A stretch of 34,289 nucleotides of DNA from Sphingomonadales bacterium (lineage in GTDB: Bacteria > Pseudomonadota > Alphaproteobacteria > Sphingomonadales > Sphingomonadaceae): contig JAQGKX010000012.1 in NCBI GenBank assembly GCA_028289885.1, positions 1 to 34,289 on the forward strand. The letters run 5' to 3'. Within the stretch, counting starts at the first letter, position 1. Each line of letters starts with the position of its first letter. Shown one piece after another: positions 25,351-32,759 of the stretch. Both the position numbers and the translations under genes were made by a program. The notes below the pieces were generated by a model. The model was not told the origin of the DNA and ran no database searches. It saw only the letters and a program-made list of their open reading frames with translations.

Positions 25351-25375
25351 GCCGGCGCGTGATCAGCGCGTCGGC
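25351..25375. terminator. GC-rich hairpin after the his-nusB run
   Basis: GCCGGCGCG (25351-25359) pairs with CGCGTCGGC (25367-25375, one G-T pair) around a 7-base loop, between the nusB frame and the convergent DUF2147 gene. No T tract follows on either strand. Confidence 0.4.
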
Positions 25376-25779
25376 GTCCAAATAAAGCTGCGACAGATAA
25401 ACGCGATGCAGCCCTGTACGAGCAGAGTGCCGTCGGGTTTACGCGTAGCGAAAGCCTTGTAGCTTTTGCCCGACTTCGGATCGTAGATCTTTCCTCGCCA
25501 ATCCGAACCCTCGTCGTGAAAATCGGTCAGGACGGTGATCCCCTGAACCGGTCGGTCGCGCAGTTCGGGCGATGGATTATGCGAATCGAGCATTCGCCTG
25601 CCGTCCGGTCCCTGTTTGAAGACGTGCAGGACCGTGCCACAGGTGACGCCGCCGCATTGACCGATCTCGATGATCGAATCACGCTCGGTCGTCAGCCATT
25701 TCCCTGCGATCGGTTCGGCTGCGCAGGCCGGAATAGCCGTTGCGAGAAGGGAAACGGCAAGCAAATGACTGGACTTCAT
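25363..25779 (-). CDS. Exported DUF2147-family protein
   Basis: A 138-residue protein with a signal peptide (about 1-20) and a DUF2147 domain: GKWLTTERDSIIEIGQC at the start, ITVLTDFHDEGSDWRGKIYDPKSGKSYKA in the middle and LLVQGCIAFICRSFIW at the end. Members are small periplasmic beta-rich proteins of unknown function. Four cysteines in the mature part could form two disulfides. Start ATG at 25779 has GGAG a few bases upstream. It is divergent from maiA across 100 bp. Confidence 0.88.
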   Translation of the reverse strand: MKSSHLLAVSLLATAIPACAAEPIAGKWLTTERDSIIEIGQCGGVTCGTVLHVFKQGPDGRRMLDSHNPSPELRDRPVQGITVLTDFHDEGSDWRGKIYDPKSGKSYKAFATRKPDGTLLVQGCIAFICRSFIWTPTR

Positions 25780-25879
25780 GCGTATGCTCCGGGATCGAAA
25801 ATTTGGGGGTTGCGATACTGTGGGCCAATGAACAGAAACTGTCCGTCACGGCGCGGCGCATCATCGCTAAGGAATTTCA

Positions 25880-26512
25880 ATGACAGTTCGGCTCTACGAT
25901 TATTTCCGATCCTCGGCCTGCTACCGCGTGCGCATCGCCCTTAACCTCAAGGGGATCGCCTATGAAACGATGCCCACGAACATCGTCAAGGGCGATCAGA
26001 ACGCAGCCGCGTTTACCGACAAAAATCCGCAGGCGCTGGTGCCGATGCTTGAAATCGACGGGCTGGAATTGACCCAGAGCCTCGCCATAATCGATTATCT
26101 CGACGCCACGCACCACGAACCGCCGCTGATGCCGCGCGACGCCGCAGCGCGGTCGAAGGTGCTGGCGATGGCGTTGGTGATTGCCTGCGACATTCACCCG
26201 CTCAACAATCTGCGCGTTTTGCGCCAACTCGATGACGGGCTTGGCGTGCCCCAGGCAAAGCGCGACGACTGGTATCGTCACTGGGTTGCCGAAGGATTCA
26301 AGGCGCTTGAGAAGACGGCAGCCGGATCGGGCGCGTTCCTTTCGGGCGCGACGCCCGGCATGGCGGATATCTGCCTCGTCCCGCAAATGTATAATGCGCG
26401 GCGGCTGGAGGTCGATCTGACGCCCTATCCCACGCTCGTGCGGATCGATGCGGGCGCATGCACCCTTCCCGCGTTCAGGATGGCGCACCCCGATGCGGTT
26501 GCAACGAAGTGA
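25880..26512 (+). CDS. maiA: Maleylacetoacetate isomerase (zeta-class GST)
   Basis: A 210-residue glutathione transferase of the zeta class. The active-site motif SSACYRVRIALN (S11-C14 region), NPQALVPMLEIDG and the glutathione-contacting QSLAIIDYLD are present. It isomerises maleylacetoacetate to fumarylacetoacetate in tyrosine/homogentisate breakdown. AAGGA lies 7 bases before the ATG. Other genes of the homogentisate pathway are not nearby, so the exact substrate is inferred from family. Confidence 0.93.
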   Translation: MTVRLYDYFRSSACYRVRIALNLKGIAYETMPTNIVKGDQNAAAFTDKNPQALVPMLEIDGLELTQSLAIIDYLDATHHEPPLMPRDAAARSKVLAMALVIACDIHPLNNLRVLRQLDDGLGVPQAKRDDWYRHWVAEGFKALEKTAAGSGAFLSGATPGMADICLVPQMYNARRLEVDLTPYPTLVRIDAGACTLPAFRMAHPDAVATK

Positions 26513-26577
26513 GTCACGCAACCATCATGCAGAGCCGATAGTTTCACCTCGCACCACCGTTTCAAGGGAAATTAATC

Positions 26578-26970
26578 ATGAGCATTTTCGGTTCGATCAA
26601 GGACGCGATCTTCGGTCACTCGGCAGCAGCGGCACCGGCGGCTGCACCTGCACCCGCACCGGCGGCGGCTCCGGCAGCGACGACGCCCGCTCCCGCCCCG
26701 GCAGCAGCCCCCGCCCCGGCACCTGCAGAGGCAACGCCGGCTGAAATCGATGCACGGCTCGCAGCGATAGCCGCTTCAAAGGGCGCGGAGTCGAATTACA
26801 AGACGTCCATCGTCGATCTGATGAAATTGCTCGGCCTTGATTCAAGCCTTTCGAACCGGACCGAGCTTGCCAAGGAGCTGGGCTACACGGGCGACACCAA
26901 CGATTCTGCCACGATGAATATCTGGCTGCACAGCGAAGTCATGAAGAGTTTAGCGACGAAGGGCGGCTAA
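26578..26970 (+). CDS. DUF3597-domain protein with Ala/Pro-rich linker
   Basis: A 130-residue protein. The N-terminus MSIFGSIKDAIFG is joined through an Ala-Pro low-complexity linker (about 16-54) to a compact helical DUF3597 domain (about 55-130) with YKTSIVDLMKLLGLDSSL and a KELGY motif that resembles a LysM-less peptidoglycan-neighbour domain. It is a known sphingomonad/rhizobial family of unknown function. AGGGAAA lies before the ATG. No signal peptide is seen. Confidence 0.87.
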   Translation: MSIFGSIKDAIFGHSAAAAPAAAPAPAPAAAPAATTPAPAPAAAPAPAPAEATPAEIDARLAAIAASKGAESNYKTSIVDLMKLLGLDSSLSNRTELAKELGYTGDTNDSATMNIWLHSEVMKSLATKGG

Positions 26971-26989
26971 TCTAGCTAACCCCTTGCAA

Positions 26990-27108
26990 CATCGACGTTT
27001 CGATGCTTGTTTCGGCACTGACCGGGAACACGCGACTCATGTTGAGTAGCAGGCGCATGACCCTCGTCGAGTTCATGCGTCCGTAACTCCGCGCCGTGAA
27101 TGCGGCGC
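26990..27108. repeat. Cluster of four short dyads upstream of an exported-protein gene
   Basis: Four inverted repeats fall in about 120 bp: CATCGA/TCGATG (26990-27005), ACTCA-TGT-TGAGT (27035-27047), CGCATGA/TCATGCG with 12-base spacer (27054-27079) and GCGCCG/CGGCGC (27091-27108). The first may belong to the end of the DUF3597 transcript; the others look like operators or a structured leader. Confidence 0.55.
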
Positions 27109-27121
27109 TCGACATGGGAAT

Positions 27122-27568
27122 ATGAAAATGAAAATCAATGCTTTGATGGCGATCGCGCTTGCAACGGCCTCAATCGTCGTAACGCCGGCCCTGGCACAGC
27201 GAACAACCACCGAACCGGGCAATTACACGTCGGTCTCGATGATCAAGATCTTGCCCGGCCAGTATGAGAATTACATGGATTTCCTTGCGGCTCAGTGGAA
27301 AAAACAGAACGAGTTTGCGAAATCGAAGGGCTATCTCACCAGCTACCACGTGTTGTCGGCGGTCGATCCCCGCGCCAATGAACCCGACCTTTTTCTCGTT
27401 ATCGAGTTCAAGGACTGGCCGACCAATGCCGAATCGAAAAGGCGTCAGGACGAATTCGTCGCAATGATGAAGATGGACGAGCACCAGATGGACACGGCGT
27501 CGGGCGCACGCGGGCCGATGCGTACGCAGATGGGATCGATGACGCTGCAGGAAGTTTTGCTGAAATAA
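27122..27568 (+). CDS. Small exported ABM-like (dimeric alpha-beta barrel) protein
   Basis: A 148-residue protein with a signal peptide (about 1-26, PALA-QR). The mature part starts with YTSVSMIKILPGQYENY and has LVIEFKDWP near the middle, the beta-alpha-beta pattern of ABM/EthD-type dimeric alpha-beta barrels. These can be small monooxygenases or ligand-binding proteins; the substrate is unknown. Start is ATG at 27122 (an in-frame ATG follows at 27128). A palindrome-rich region lies directly upstream and a strong hairpin follows its stop. Confidence 0.78.
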   Translation: MKMKINALMAIALATASIVVTPALAQRTTTEPGNYTSVSMIKILPGQYENYMDFLAAQWKKQNEFAKSKGYLTSYHVLSAVDPRANEPDLFLVIEFKDWPTNAESKRRQDEFVAMMKMDEHQMDTASGARGPMRTQMGSMTLQEVLLK

Positions 27569-27581
27569 ACGAGCAATATTG

Positions 27582-27607
27582 GTGAGGCTCCCGTTGGGGA
27601 GCCTCAC
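27582..27607. terminator. Bidirectional hairpin between convergent genes
   Basis: An 11-bp perfect stem (27582-27592 with 27597-27607) is closed by GTTG, 13 bases after the ABM-like gene and 5 bases before the 3' end of the opposite acidic protein gene. There is no T tract, but stem strength and position fit a terminator for both genes. Confidence 0.55.
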
Positions 27608-27612
27608 GCAAT

Positions 27613-27864
27613 TCAGGGCCTCGCGTCGGTGTCCAGCACAGTGTCCAGATCGTCACCATCATCCTCGACGTCGCCGTCCTCTATGTCCGGTCCCCCCAGA
27701 TCGGGGTCCATGTCGGTCAGGAGGGTGCCGTCATACTGCCCGCCGCCCTCGACTTCGGCGATCTCGGCGCGCTGCGTCTCATCATAGCCTTCGATGTCGG
27801 GCTCATCCTCCGCATGGGCACCGCCGGGCACGTTGATGCTGCCGTCGAACTTTTCTTCTGCCAC
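27613..27864 (-). CDS. Small, very acidic, probably disordered protein
   Basis: An 83-residue protein, strongly acidic in its C-terminal half (alternating Asp/Glu with Gly), with no signal peptide or membrane segment. The start codon is GTG at 27864 with GGAG 8 bases upstream. It is divergent from the oxygenase gene across 80 bp. It resembles in composition the proteins at 1957 and 25054, although no common motif is clear. I do not recognise the family. The clean ends and the terminator support a real gene. Confidence 0.65.
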   Translation of the reverse strand: MAEEKFDGSINVPGGAHAEDEPDIEGYDETQRAEIAEVEGGGQYDGTLLTDMDPDLGGPDIEDGDVEDDGDDLDTVLDTDARP

Positions 27865-27944
27865 GATGTTTGCTCCGTTGACTGTGCATGGATCAATCGC
27901 GCGACGGGGTTGGCGGTTCCAATCCGGCCATCGGGCGTTAGATT

Positions 27945-28892
27945 ATGGGCATGACCGATACACTCGACACCGTCCGCCCACTTTCGCTCGAACAGCAGGC
28001 GCATGATCCCGAGGGGTTTGCGCGCGATTTCGGTGGATCGTTCGAACGCTTCGGCTTCGCCATCGTGGCCGATCATGGGATCGACGAGCGCCTGATCGCA
28101 CAGGCATGGGAAGTGACGCGGGCGTTCTTCGCACAGCCAGAGGCCGCGAAACTTCCCTATAAATCCCCGAAAGGCGGCGCGCGGGGCTTTACGCCGTTCG
28201 GTGTCGAGATCGCCAAGGGTGCGAGCGAGAACGACCTGAAGGAGTTCTGGCATGTCGGGCGCGATTTGCCCGAGGGCCACAAATATAGTGATTCGATGCC
28301 GCCGAATATCTGGCCCGATTATCCACCGGAATTCCGCACGACTCTGACGGCGCTCTATGCCGAATTCGACCGGGTCGGGGCGCAATTGCTGTCGGCCATC
28401 GCGGTTTACCTCGGCCTCGCGCTGGACTGGTTCGTCGAGCCGGTTCGCGATGGAAATTCGGTACTGCGGCTGCTTCATTATCCTCCGGTCTCGGCCGATG
28501 CCCCCGGCGTACGGGCGGGCGCGCATGAGGATATCAACCTGATCACCCTGTTGTTGGGAGCCGAAGAGGCCGGGCTGCAACTGCTCGACCGGTCGGGGCA
28601 CTGGCTTGCGATCGATCCGCCGAAGGGGGCGCTGGTCGTAAACGTCGGCGACATGCTGCAGCGTCTGACCAACCATGTGCTGCCCTCGACCAGTCACCGT
28701 GTCGTCAATCCTCCGCCCGAGCGACGGGGGCGGCCACGCTATTCGATGCCGTTCTTCCTGCATCTGGCGTCCGATTTCCCGATACGGACCTTGCCCGAAT
28801 GTATCGGCGCGACCCGACCGGATTTATACCCGGACGCCATTACCGCCGACGATTATTTACAGCAAAGGTTGAAAGAGATCGGGTTGCTCTAG
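27945..28892 (+). CDS. Isopenicillin N synthase-like 2OG/Fe(II) oxygenase
   Basis: A 315-residue oxygenase of the IPNS/2-oxoglutarate family with an N-terminal DIOX_N domain. The iron ligands are H194 and D196 (AHED) and H251 (TSHRVVNP); R265-x-S267 binds the co-substrate. The substrate is unknown; sphingomonad members lie outside antibiotic clusters. ATG at 27945 is used; ATG at 27951 is as likely. It lies 12 bp before homoserine dehydrogenase and should share its transcript. Confidence 0.9.
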   Translation: MGMTDTLDTVRPLSLEQQAHDPEGFARDFGGSFERFGFAIVADHGIDERLIAQAWEVTRAFFAQPEAAKLPYKSPKGGARGFTPFGVEIAKGASENDLKEFWHVGRDLPEGHKYSDSMPPNIWPDYPPEFRTTLTALYAEFDRVGAQLLSAIAVYLGLALDWFVEPVRDGNSVLRLLHYPPVSADAPGVRAGAHEDINLITLLLGAEEAGLQLLDRSGHWLAIDPPKGALVVNVGDMLQRLTNHVLPSTSHRVVNPPPERRGRPRYSMPFFLHLASDFPIRTLPECIGATRPDLYPDAITADDYLQQRLKEIGLL

Positions 28893-28904
28893 ATAGGGCA
28901 ACGG

Positions 28905-30212
28905 ATGACCGAACCCCTGAAAACCGAACCCCTGAAGATTGCCCTGGCGGGGCTTGGCACCGTTGGCGGTGGCGTCGTGAAACTGCTCGACGCGAACCGC
29001 GAACTGATCACGCGGCGGGCCGGGCGGGCGATTGAGGTCGTTGCCGTCAATGCACGCGACCGGTCGCGTGACCGGGGCTTCGATCTAAGCCGCTTTGCCT
29101 GGGTGGATGATACGACGTCGCTGGCGTCGCGGTCCGACGTCGATGTCGTCGTCGAACTGATCGGCGGTTCGGATGGTCCCGCCCTGACTTTGGCAAAGGC
29201 GACGATCGCGAGCGGCAAGGCATTCGTGACCGCGAACAAGGCGATGATCGCGCACCACGGCGTCGAACTCGCGCAGGCGGCACAGGATGCCGGGACCGCG
29301 CTGAAGTACGAAGCGGCGGTCGCGGGCGGTATCCCGGTCATCAAGGGATTGCGTGAGGGTGCGGCGGCGAATGAATTGTCGCAGGTCTATGGGATTTTGA
29401 ACGGCACCTGCAATTACATCCTTACCCGAATGGAGGCAGAGGGCTCCGATTTCAGTGAAGTGCTGGCGGACGCGCAGGCGCTGGGGTTTGCCGAAAGCGA
29501 CCCGTCGTTCGACGTCGATGGTGTCGACGCGGCGCACAAGCTGAGCATCCTCGCAAGCCTCGCATTCGGGACGCGGATCGATTTCGACGCTGTACGGCTT
29601 GGCGGCATACGCGACGTTCTGGGCGGCGATATCGCACAGGCGCGCGCGCTCGGCTTTTGCGTGCGGCTCGTGGGACTTGCGGAAGCCGACACGCACGGGC
29701 TGTTTCAGCGTGTTCATCCCTGCCTCGTGCCGCTGGGCCACCCGCTAGCCCATGTTCAGGGCGCCATGAACGCGGTCGTTGCCGAGGGGAATTTCGTCGG
29801 GCGGCTGTTTTTCGAAGGGCGCGGCGCTGGCGAAGGGCCGACGGCGAGTGCGGTCGTCGCCGATCTGATCGACGTTGCGCGCGGTGAAGTCGGGCCGGCG
29901 TTTGCGATGCCGGTCGCGAGTCTGGCGACGCCGGAGACCGCAGACGCGGGCGCGCGGCGCGAGCGAAGTTATTTACGCTTCACCGTTGCCGATCGTCCGG
30001 GAGTTCTGGCCGAAATCACGGCGGCGATGCGCGATGCCGGGGTGTCGATCGAAAGCATGATCCAGCGCGGGGAAGCACCCGATGGCGGCGTGTTGCTGGT
30101 GATGACGACGCACGAGGGACCAGCCCGCGCGGTCGCGTCGGCGCTCGAGCGGCTGGAAAACAGCCCCAGCATGACCGGCAAACCCATGTGGATGCCGATT
30201 CTCGACGTCTAG
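28905..30212 (+). CDS. hom: Homoserine dehydrogenase
   Basis: A 435-residue enzyme that reduces aspartate semialdehyde to homoserine for threonine and methionine. The NAD(P)-binding motif GLGTVGGGV lies near residue 16, the catalytic domain includes ANKAMIAHHG, GGIPVIKGLREG and GILNGTCNYIL, and the C-terminus (about 355-430) is an ACT domain, the usual site of threonine feedback. The N-terminus has a 15-bp tandem duplication (TEPLKTEPLK). The stop overlaps the convergent gene by 4 bp (CTAG). A glpX gene follows, as in other alphaproteobacteria, but across a small inserted minus-strand gene. Confidence 0.95.
   Translation: MTEPLKTEPLKIALAGLGTVGGGVVKLLDANRELITRRAGRAIEVVAVNARDRSRDRGFDLSRFAWVDDTTSLASRSDVDVVVELIGGSDGPALTLAKATIASGKAFVTANKAMIAHHGVELAQAAQDAGTALKYEAAVAGGIPVIKGLREGAAANELSQVYGILNGTCNYILTRMEAEGSDFSEVLADAQALGFAESDPSFDVDGVDAAHKLSILASLAFGTRIDFDAVRLGGIRDVLGGDIAQARALGFCVRLVGLAEADTHGLFQRVHPCLVPLGHPLAHVQGAMNAVVAEGNFVGRLFFEGRGAGEGPTASAVVADLIDVARGEVGPAFAMPVASLATPETADAGARRERSYLRFTVADRPGVLAEITAAMRDAGVSIESMIQRGEAPDGGVLLVMTTHEGPARAVASALERLENSPSMTGKPMWMPILDV
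28908..28937 (+). repeat. 15-bp tandem duplication at the hom 5' end
   Basis: ACCGAACCCCTGAAA at 28908-28922 is repeated at 28923-28937 with one change (final A to G). It lengthens the protein N-terminus by five residues before the conserved nucleotide-binding strand and keeps the frame. Confidence 0.9.
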
Positions 30213-30586
30213 GGTGCGAGTTGTCGGACCTGCAGCTTGCCCGAGGCGAATTTTGCACCGACGCTGACGCCGACCATGCCGCAATTCTTCAGGACCGCCC
30301 CGATGCCACAGTGCAACGGCGGTTCGCTGGCAAGGCGATTTCTTTCGTGCGAGACGCCCTCGCCATTCGGGTCGCCAGCGTCATAGCCGACGAACGGGAC
30401 ACGCCACCGGTCGGCGCGACGATTTCCGCAGACGACGATCTCGTTTCCGTTTGCGGGCTTCGCACAATGCGGTTCGACGGTTGTAAAGGCGCGATAAGTC
30501 GCGAGTGCATCGGCATGCGCCATGGTTGAAGGAAATGCTGCAACCGCGATAAATATCGACGCTAAAGCATCGGCAATTCTCGACAT
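30209..30586 (-). CDS. Small exported protein with sphingomonad IVVCG-type motif
   Basis: A 125-residue protein with a signal peptide (about 1-25). The mature part has EIVVCGNRRADRWRVPF, the IVVCxR...RxP pattern I associate with many short exported proteins of sphingomonads, and a later GIGAVLKNCGMVGVSVGAKF segment. Four cysteines may form disulfides. Function unknown. Start ATG at 30586 has GAGGGA upstream. It lies between hom and glpX on the opposite strand and its stop overlaps the hom stop. Confidence 0.75.
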   Translation of the reverse strand: MSRIADALASIFIAVAAFPSTMAHADALATYRAFTTVEPHCAKPANGNEIVVCGNRRADRWRVPFVGYDAGDPNGEGVSHERNRLASEPPLHCGIGAVLKNCGMVGVSVGAKFASGKLQVRQLAP

Positions 30587-30639
30587 TGACCAATCCCTCG
30601 CCTAACCCGACCCGGGCTTTCAATAGGAAACATTAAATC

Positions 30640-31611
30640 ATGGTGATCGCAAGTGACGTCCTCGACCGCGTTCTCGTGCTCGAAATGGTGCGCGTCACCG
30701 AAGCCGCCGCAATAGCCGCCTCCAGCCTGATCGGGCGCGGTGACGAAAAAGCCGCCGATGCCGCCGCCGTCGAAGCGATGCGCGCCGCATTGAACGAACT
30801 TTACATGGACGGCACCGTCGTCATCGGAGAGGGCGAGCGCGATGAAGCGCCGATGCTCTATATCGGTGAAAAGGTCGGTTCGGCGATCGGCAAGGGACCG
30901 AAGATCGATATCGCGCTCGATCCGCTCGAGGGGACGACGATCACCGCAAAGGCCGGGCCGAACGCGCTCGCCGTGCTGGCGGTTGCCGAACATGGTAATC
31001 TGCTCAACGCGCCCGATGTCTACATGGAGAAATTGGCGGTTGGGCCGGGCTATCCCGAAGGCGTCATCGACCTGCGCAAGACCGCGACCGAGAATATCCA
31101 TGCCGTTGCTGCGGCCAAGGGTGTCGAGCCACACGAGATCATCGTCTGCGTGCTCGATCGCCCGCGTCACGAAAAGCTGATCGCTGAACTGCGCCTGATT
31201 GGATGCGGCATCATGCTGATCGGCGATGGCGACGTTGCCGGGGTCATCGCGACGACCAATCCCGATACCACGATCGATATCTACATGGGTTCGGGCGGCG
31301 CTCCCGAAGGCGTGCTGGCGGCGGCGGCACTGCGCTGCGTCGGCGGGCAGTTCAAGGGCAAGCTCATCTTCCGCAACGAAGATGAAAAGGCGCGCGCACG
31401 GAAATGGGGCATCACCGACCTCGACTATATCTACGACCTGACCGAACTGGCGAAGGGCGATTGCATCTTTGCCGCGACCGGCGTCACCGATGGCTCGCTG
31501 TTGGCGGGCGTCAAGAAGCTGAAGGGTGGCATGATGACCACCGAAAGCGTCGTGATGCGCGCAAGCTCGGGCACTGTGCGCTGGGTCAAGGGCGAGCATC
31601 GTAAAGTCTGA
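30640..31611 (+). CDS. glpX: Fructose-1,6-bisphosphatase class II
   Basis: A 323-residue GlpX-type phosphatase that hydrolyses fructose 1,6-bisphosphate in gluconeogenesis. The metal-binding motifs GEGERDEAPML and ALDPLEGTT, the GDGDVAG strand and MGSGGAPEGVLAAAA are all present. Start ATG at 30640 has AGGAAA upstream. It is followed at 24 bp by a membrane protein gene. Confidence 0.95.
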   Translation: MVIASDVLDRVLVLEMVRVTEAAAIAASSLIGRGDEKAADAAAVEAMRAALNELYMDGTVVIGEGERDEAPMLYIGEKVGSAIGKGPKIDIALDPLEGTTITAKAGPNALAVLAVAEHGNLLNAPDVYMEKLAVGPGYPEGVIDLRKTATENIHAVAAAKGVEPHEIIVCVLDRPRHEKLIAELRLIGCGIMLIGDGDVAGVIATTNPDTTIDIYMGSGGAPEGVLAAAALRCVGGQFKGKLIFRNEDEKARARKWGITDLDYIYDLTELAKGDCIFAATGVTDGSLLAGVKKLKGGMMTTESVVMRASSGTVRWVKGEHRKV

Positions 31612-31635
31612 ACGATTTTGCTTTAGGGTCGGGGC

Positions 31636-32715
31636 ATGAAAACCTGGCCCTATGCTTCGCGCCCCGCCCTTGCGTGGGTTGCGGTCACGATTTTTGCGAT
31701 GCTGGCGTTCTGGGGCGCGCTGACGCCGCCGCTTTCGGGAACGATCCGTACGGCTGCGGTGCAGGGTGGCGTCGTCACCCAGATCACCGACAGGGATTTA
31801 TACGGGCAGGTCATCGATCAGGTGGCGGCTGGGCATCCCTATTACGAAAGCGTGGCGCGCCTGCATCGCGCCAATGGCTATCCTTTGCAGCCCGCCGTTA
31901 CCGTGCGCCTGCCGACGCTGGCCCTGATCGCGGCGGCACTTGGGCCGATACCGACATTTATTCTCTATCTGGCGCTGATCGCGGGGTGCATCGTCGCGTG
32001 GAGCGTGCGGTTGCGGCAGTTGATCCCGCCTTCCCAACGTCGCGAGCTGGCTCCGGCAGTCGTGCTGGTCGCGTTTCTGGCGACGGCGAGTCCGGTGATC
32101 GTCTATTTTCACGAGGCATGGGCGGGTATCCTGATCGCGCTGGGGCTGGCGTTGTGGCGACCGACCCGGATTTGGCCGAGTGTGATTGCGTTGTTCGGCG
32201 CCGCCCTGTTCCGCGAAATGGCGGTCTGCGCGATGCTGGTGGTACTGGTCATGGCGCTGTTCGAGAGGCGCTGGAAGGAGTCGGTGATATGGATGGTGGC
32301 TATCATCCTGTTTGCTGGCGTCATGGCGCTGCACATTCATGAGGTGCAGCAGGTCGTCCGCGCCGACGATATGACTTCACCGGGGTGGCATGGGCTGGGC
32401 GGCTGGCCGCTGGTCGTGTCGGCGGCCACGGCGATGTCGTTCCTGATCGTCGTCCCGCGTGTAATCGGGGCAATCGCAGTTTCGGCCATGTTGTTGGGGT
32501 GGGCGTCGTGGCGTCACCCACTCGCCTATCGCGTCATGGGGATTGTCCTGGGCTATGCCGTTGCAATCGCCGTGTTTTCGCGAAGAGACACGCTGTACTG
32601 GGCACTGCTGTTCGCGCCGCTGCTGTCGGTTGGGTTGCTGTTCCTGCCGATCCGGACCTTGGCGTTGGGCCTACGGGGCCGCAGCGCGCGAACGAACCCT
32701 GAAACCCAGCTCTGA
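31636..32715 (+). CDS. Polytopic membrane protein, GT-C glycosyltransferase-like
   Basis: A 359-residue protein with about ten hydrophobic helices. The first periplasmic loop has TDRDLYGQVIDQVAAGHPYYE with acidic residues, and the following RANGYPLQPAVTVRLP, a layout typical of polyprenol-dependent GT-C transferases; a catalytic role is inferred only from this. A FHEAW motif lies in a later loop. It lies 24 bp after glpX and 44 bp before the PBP gene on the same strand, so it may belong to an envelope unit. Family not certain. Confidence 0.75.
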   Translation: MKTWPYASRPALAWVAVTIFAMLAFWGALTPPLSGTIRTAAVQGGVVTQITDRDLYGQVIDQVAAGHPYYESVARLHRANGYPLQPAVTVRLPTLALIAAALGPIPTFILYLALIAGCIVAWSVRLRQLIPPSQRRELAPAVVLVAFLATASPVIVYFHEAWAGILIALGLALWRPTRIWPSVIALFGAALFREMAVCAMLVVLVMALFERRWKESVIWMVAIILFAGVMALHIHEVQQVVRADDMTSPGWHGLGGWPLVVSAATAMSFLIVVPRVIGAIAVSAMLLGWASWRHPLAYRVMGIVLGYAVAIAVFSRRDTLYWALLFAPLLSVGLLFLPIRTLALGLRGRSARTNPETQL

Positions 32716-32759
32716 ATTCGCTCGCCTACGCCGTCTTAGGTCGCTAATACACCCGATCT

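Noticed and set aside
26620-26745. GC-rich imperfect repeat
   Set aside because: It is the Ala-Pro linker of the DUF3597 protein; low complexity at the protein level explains it.
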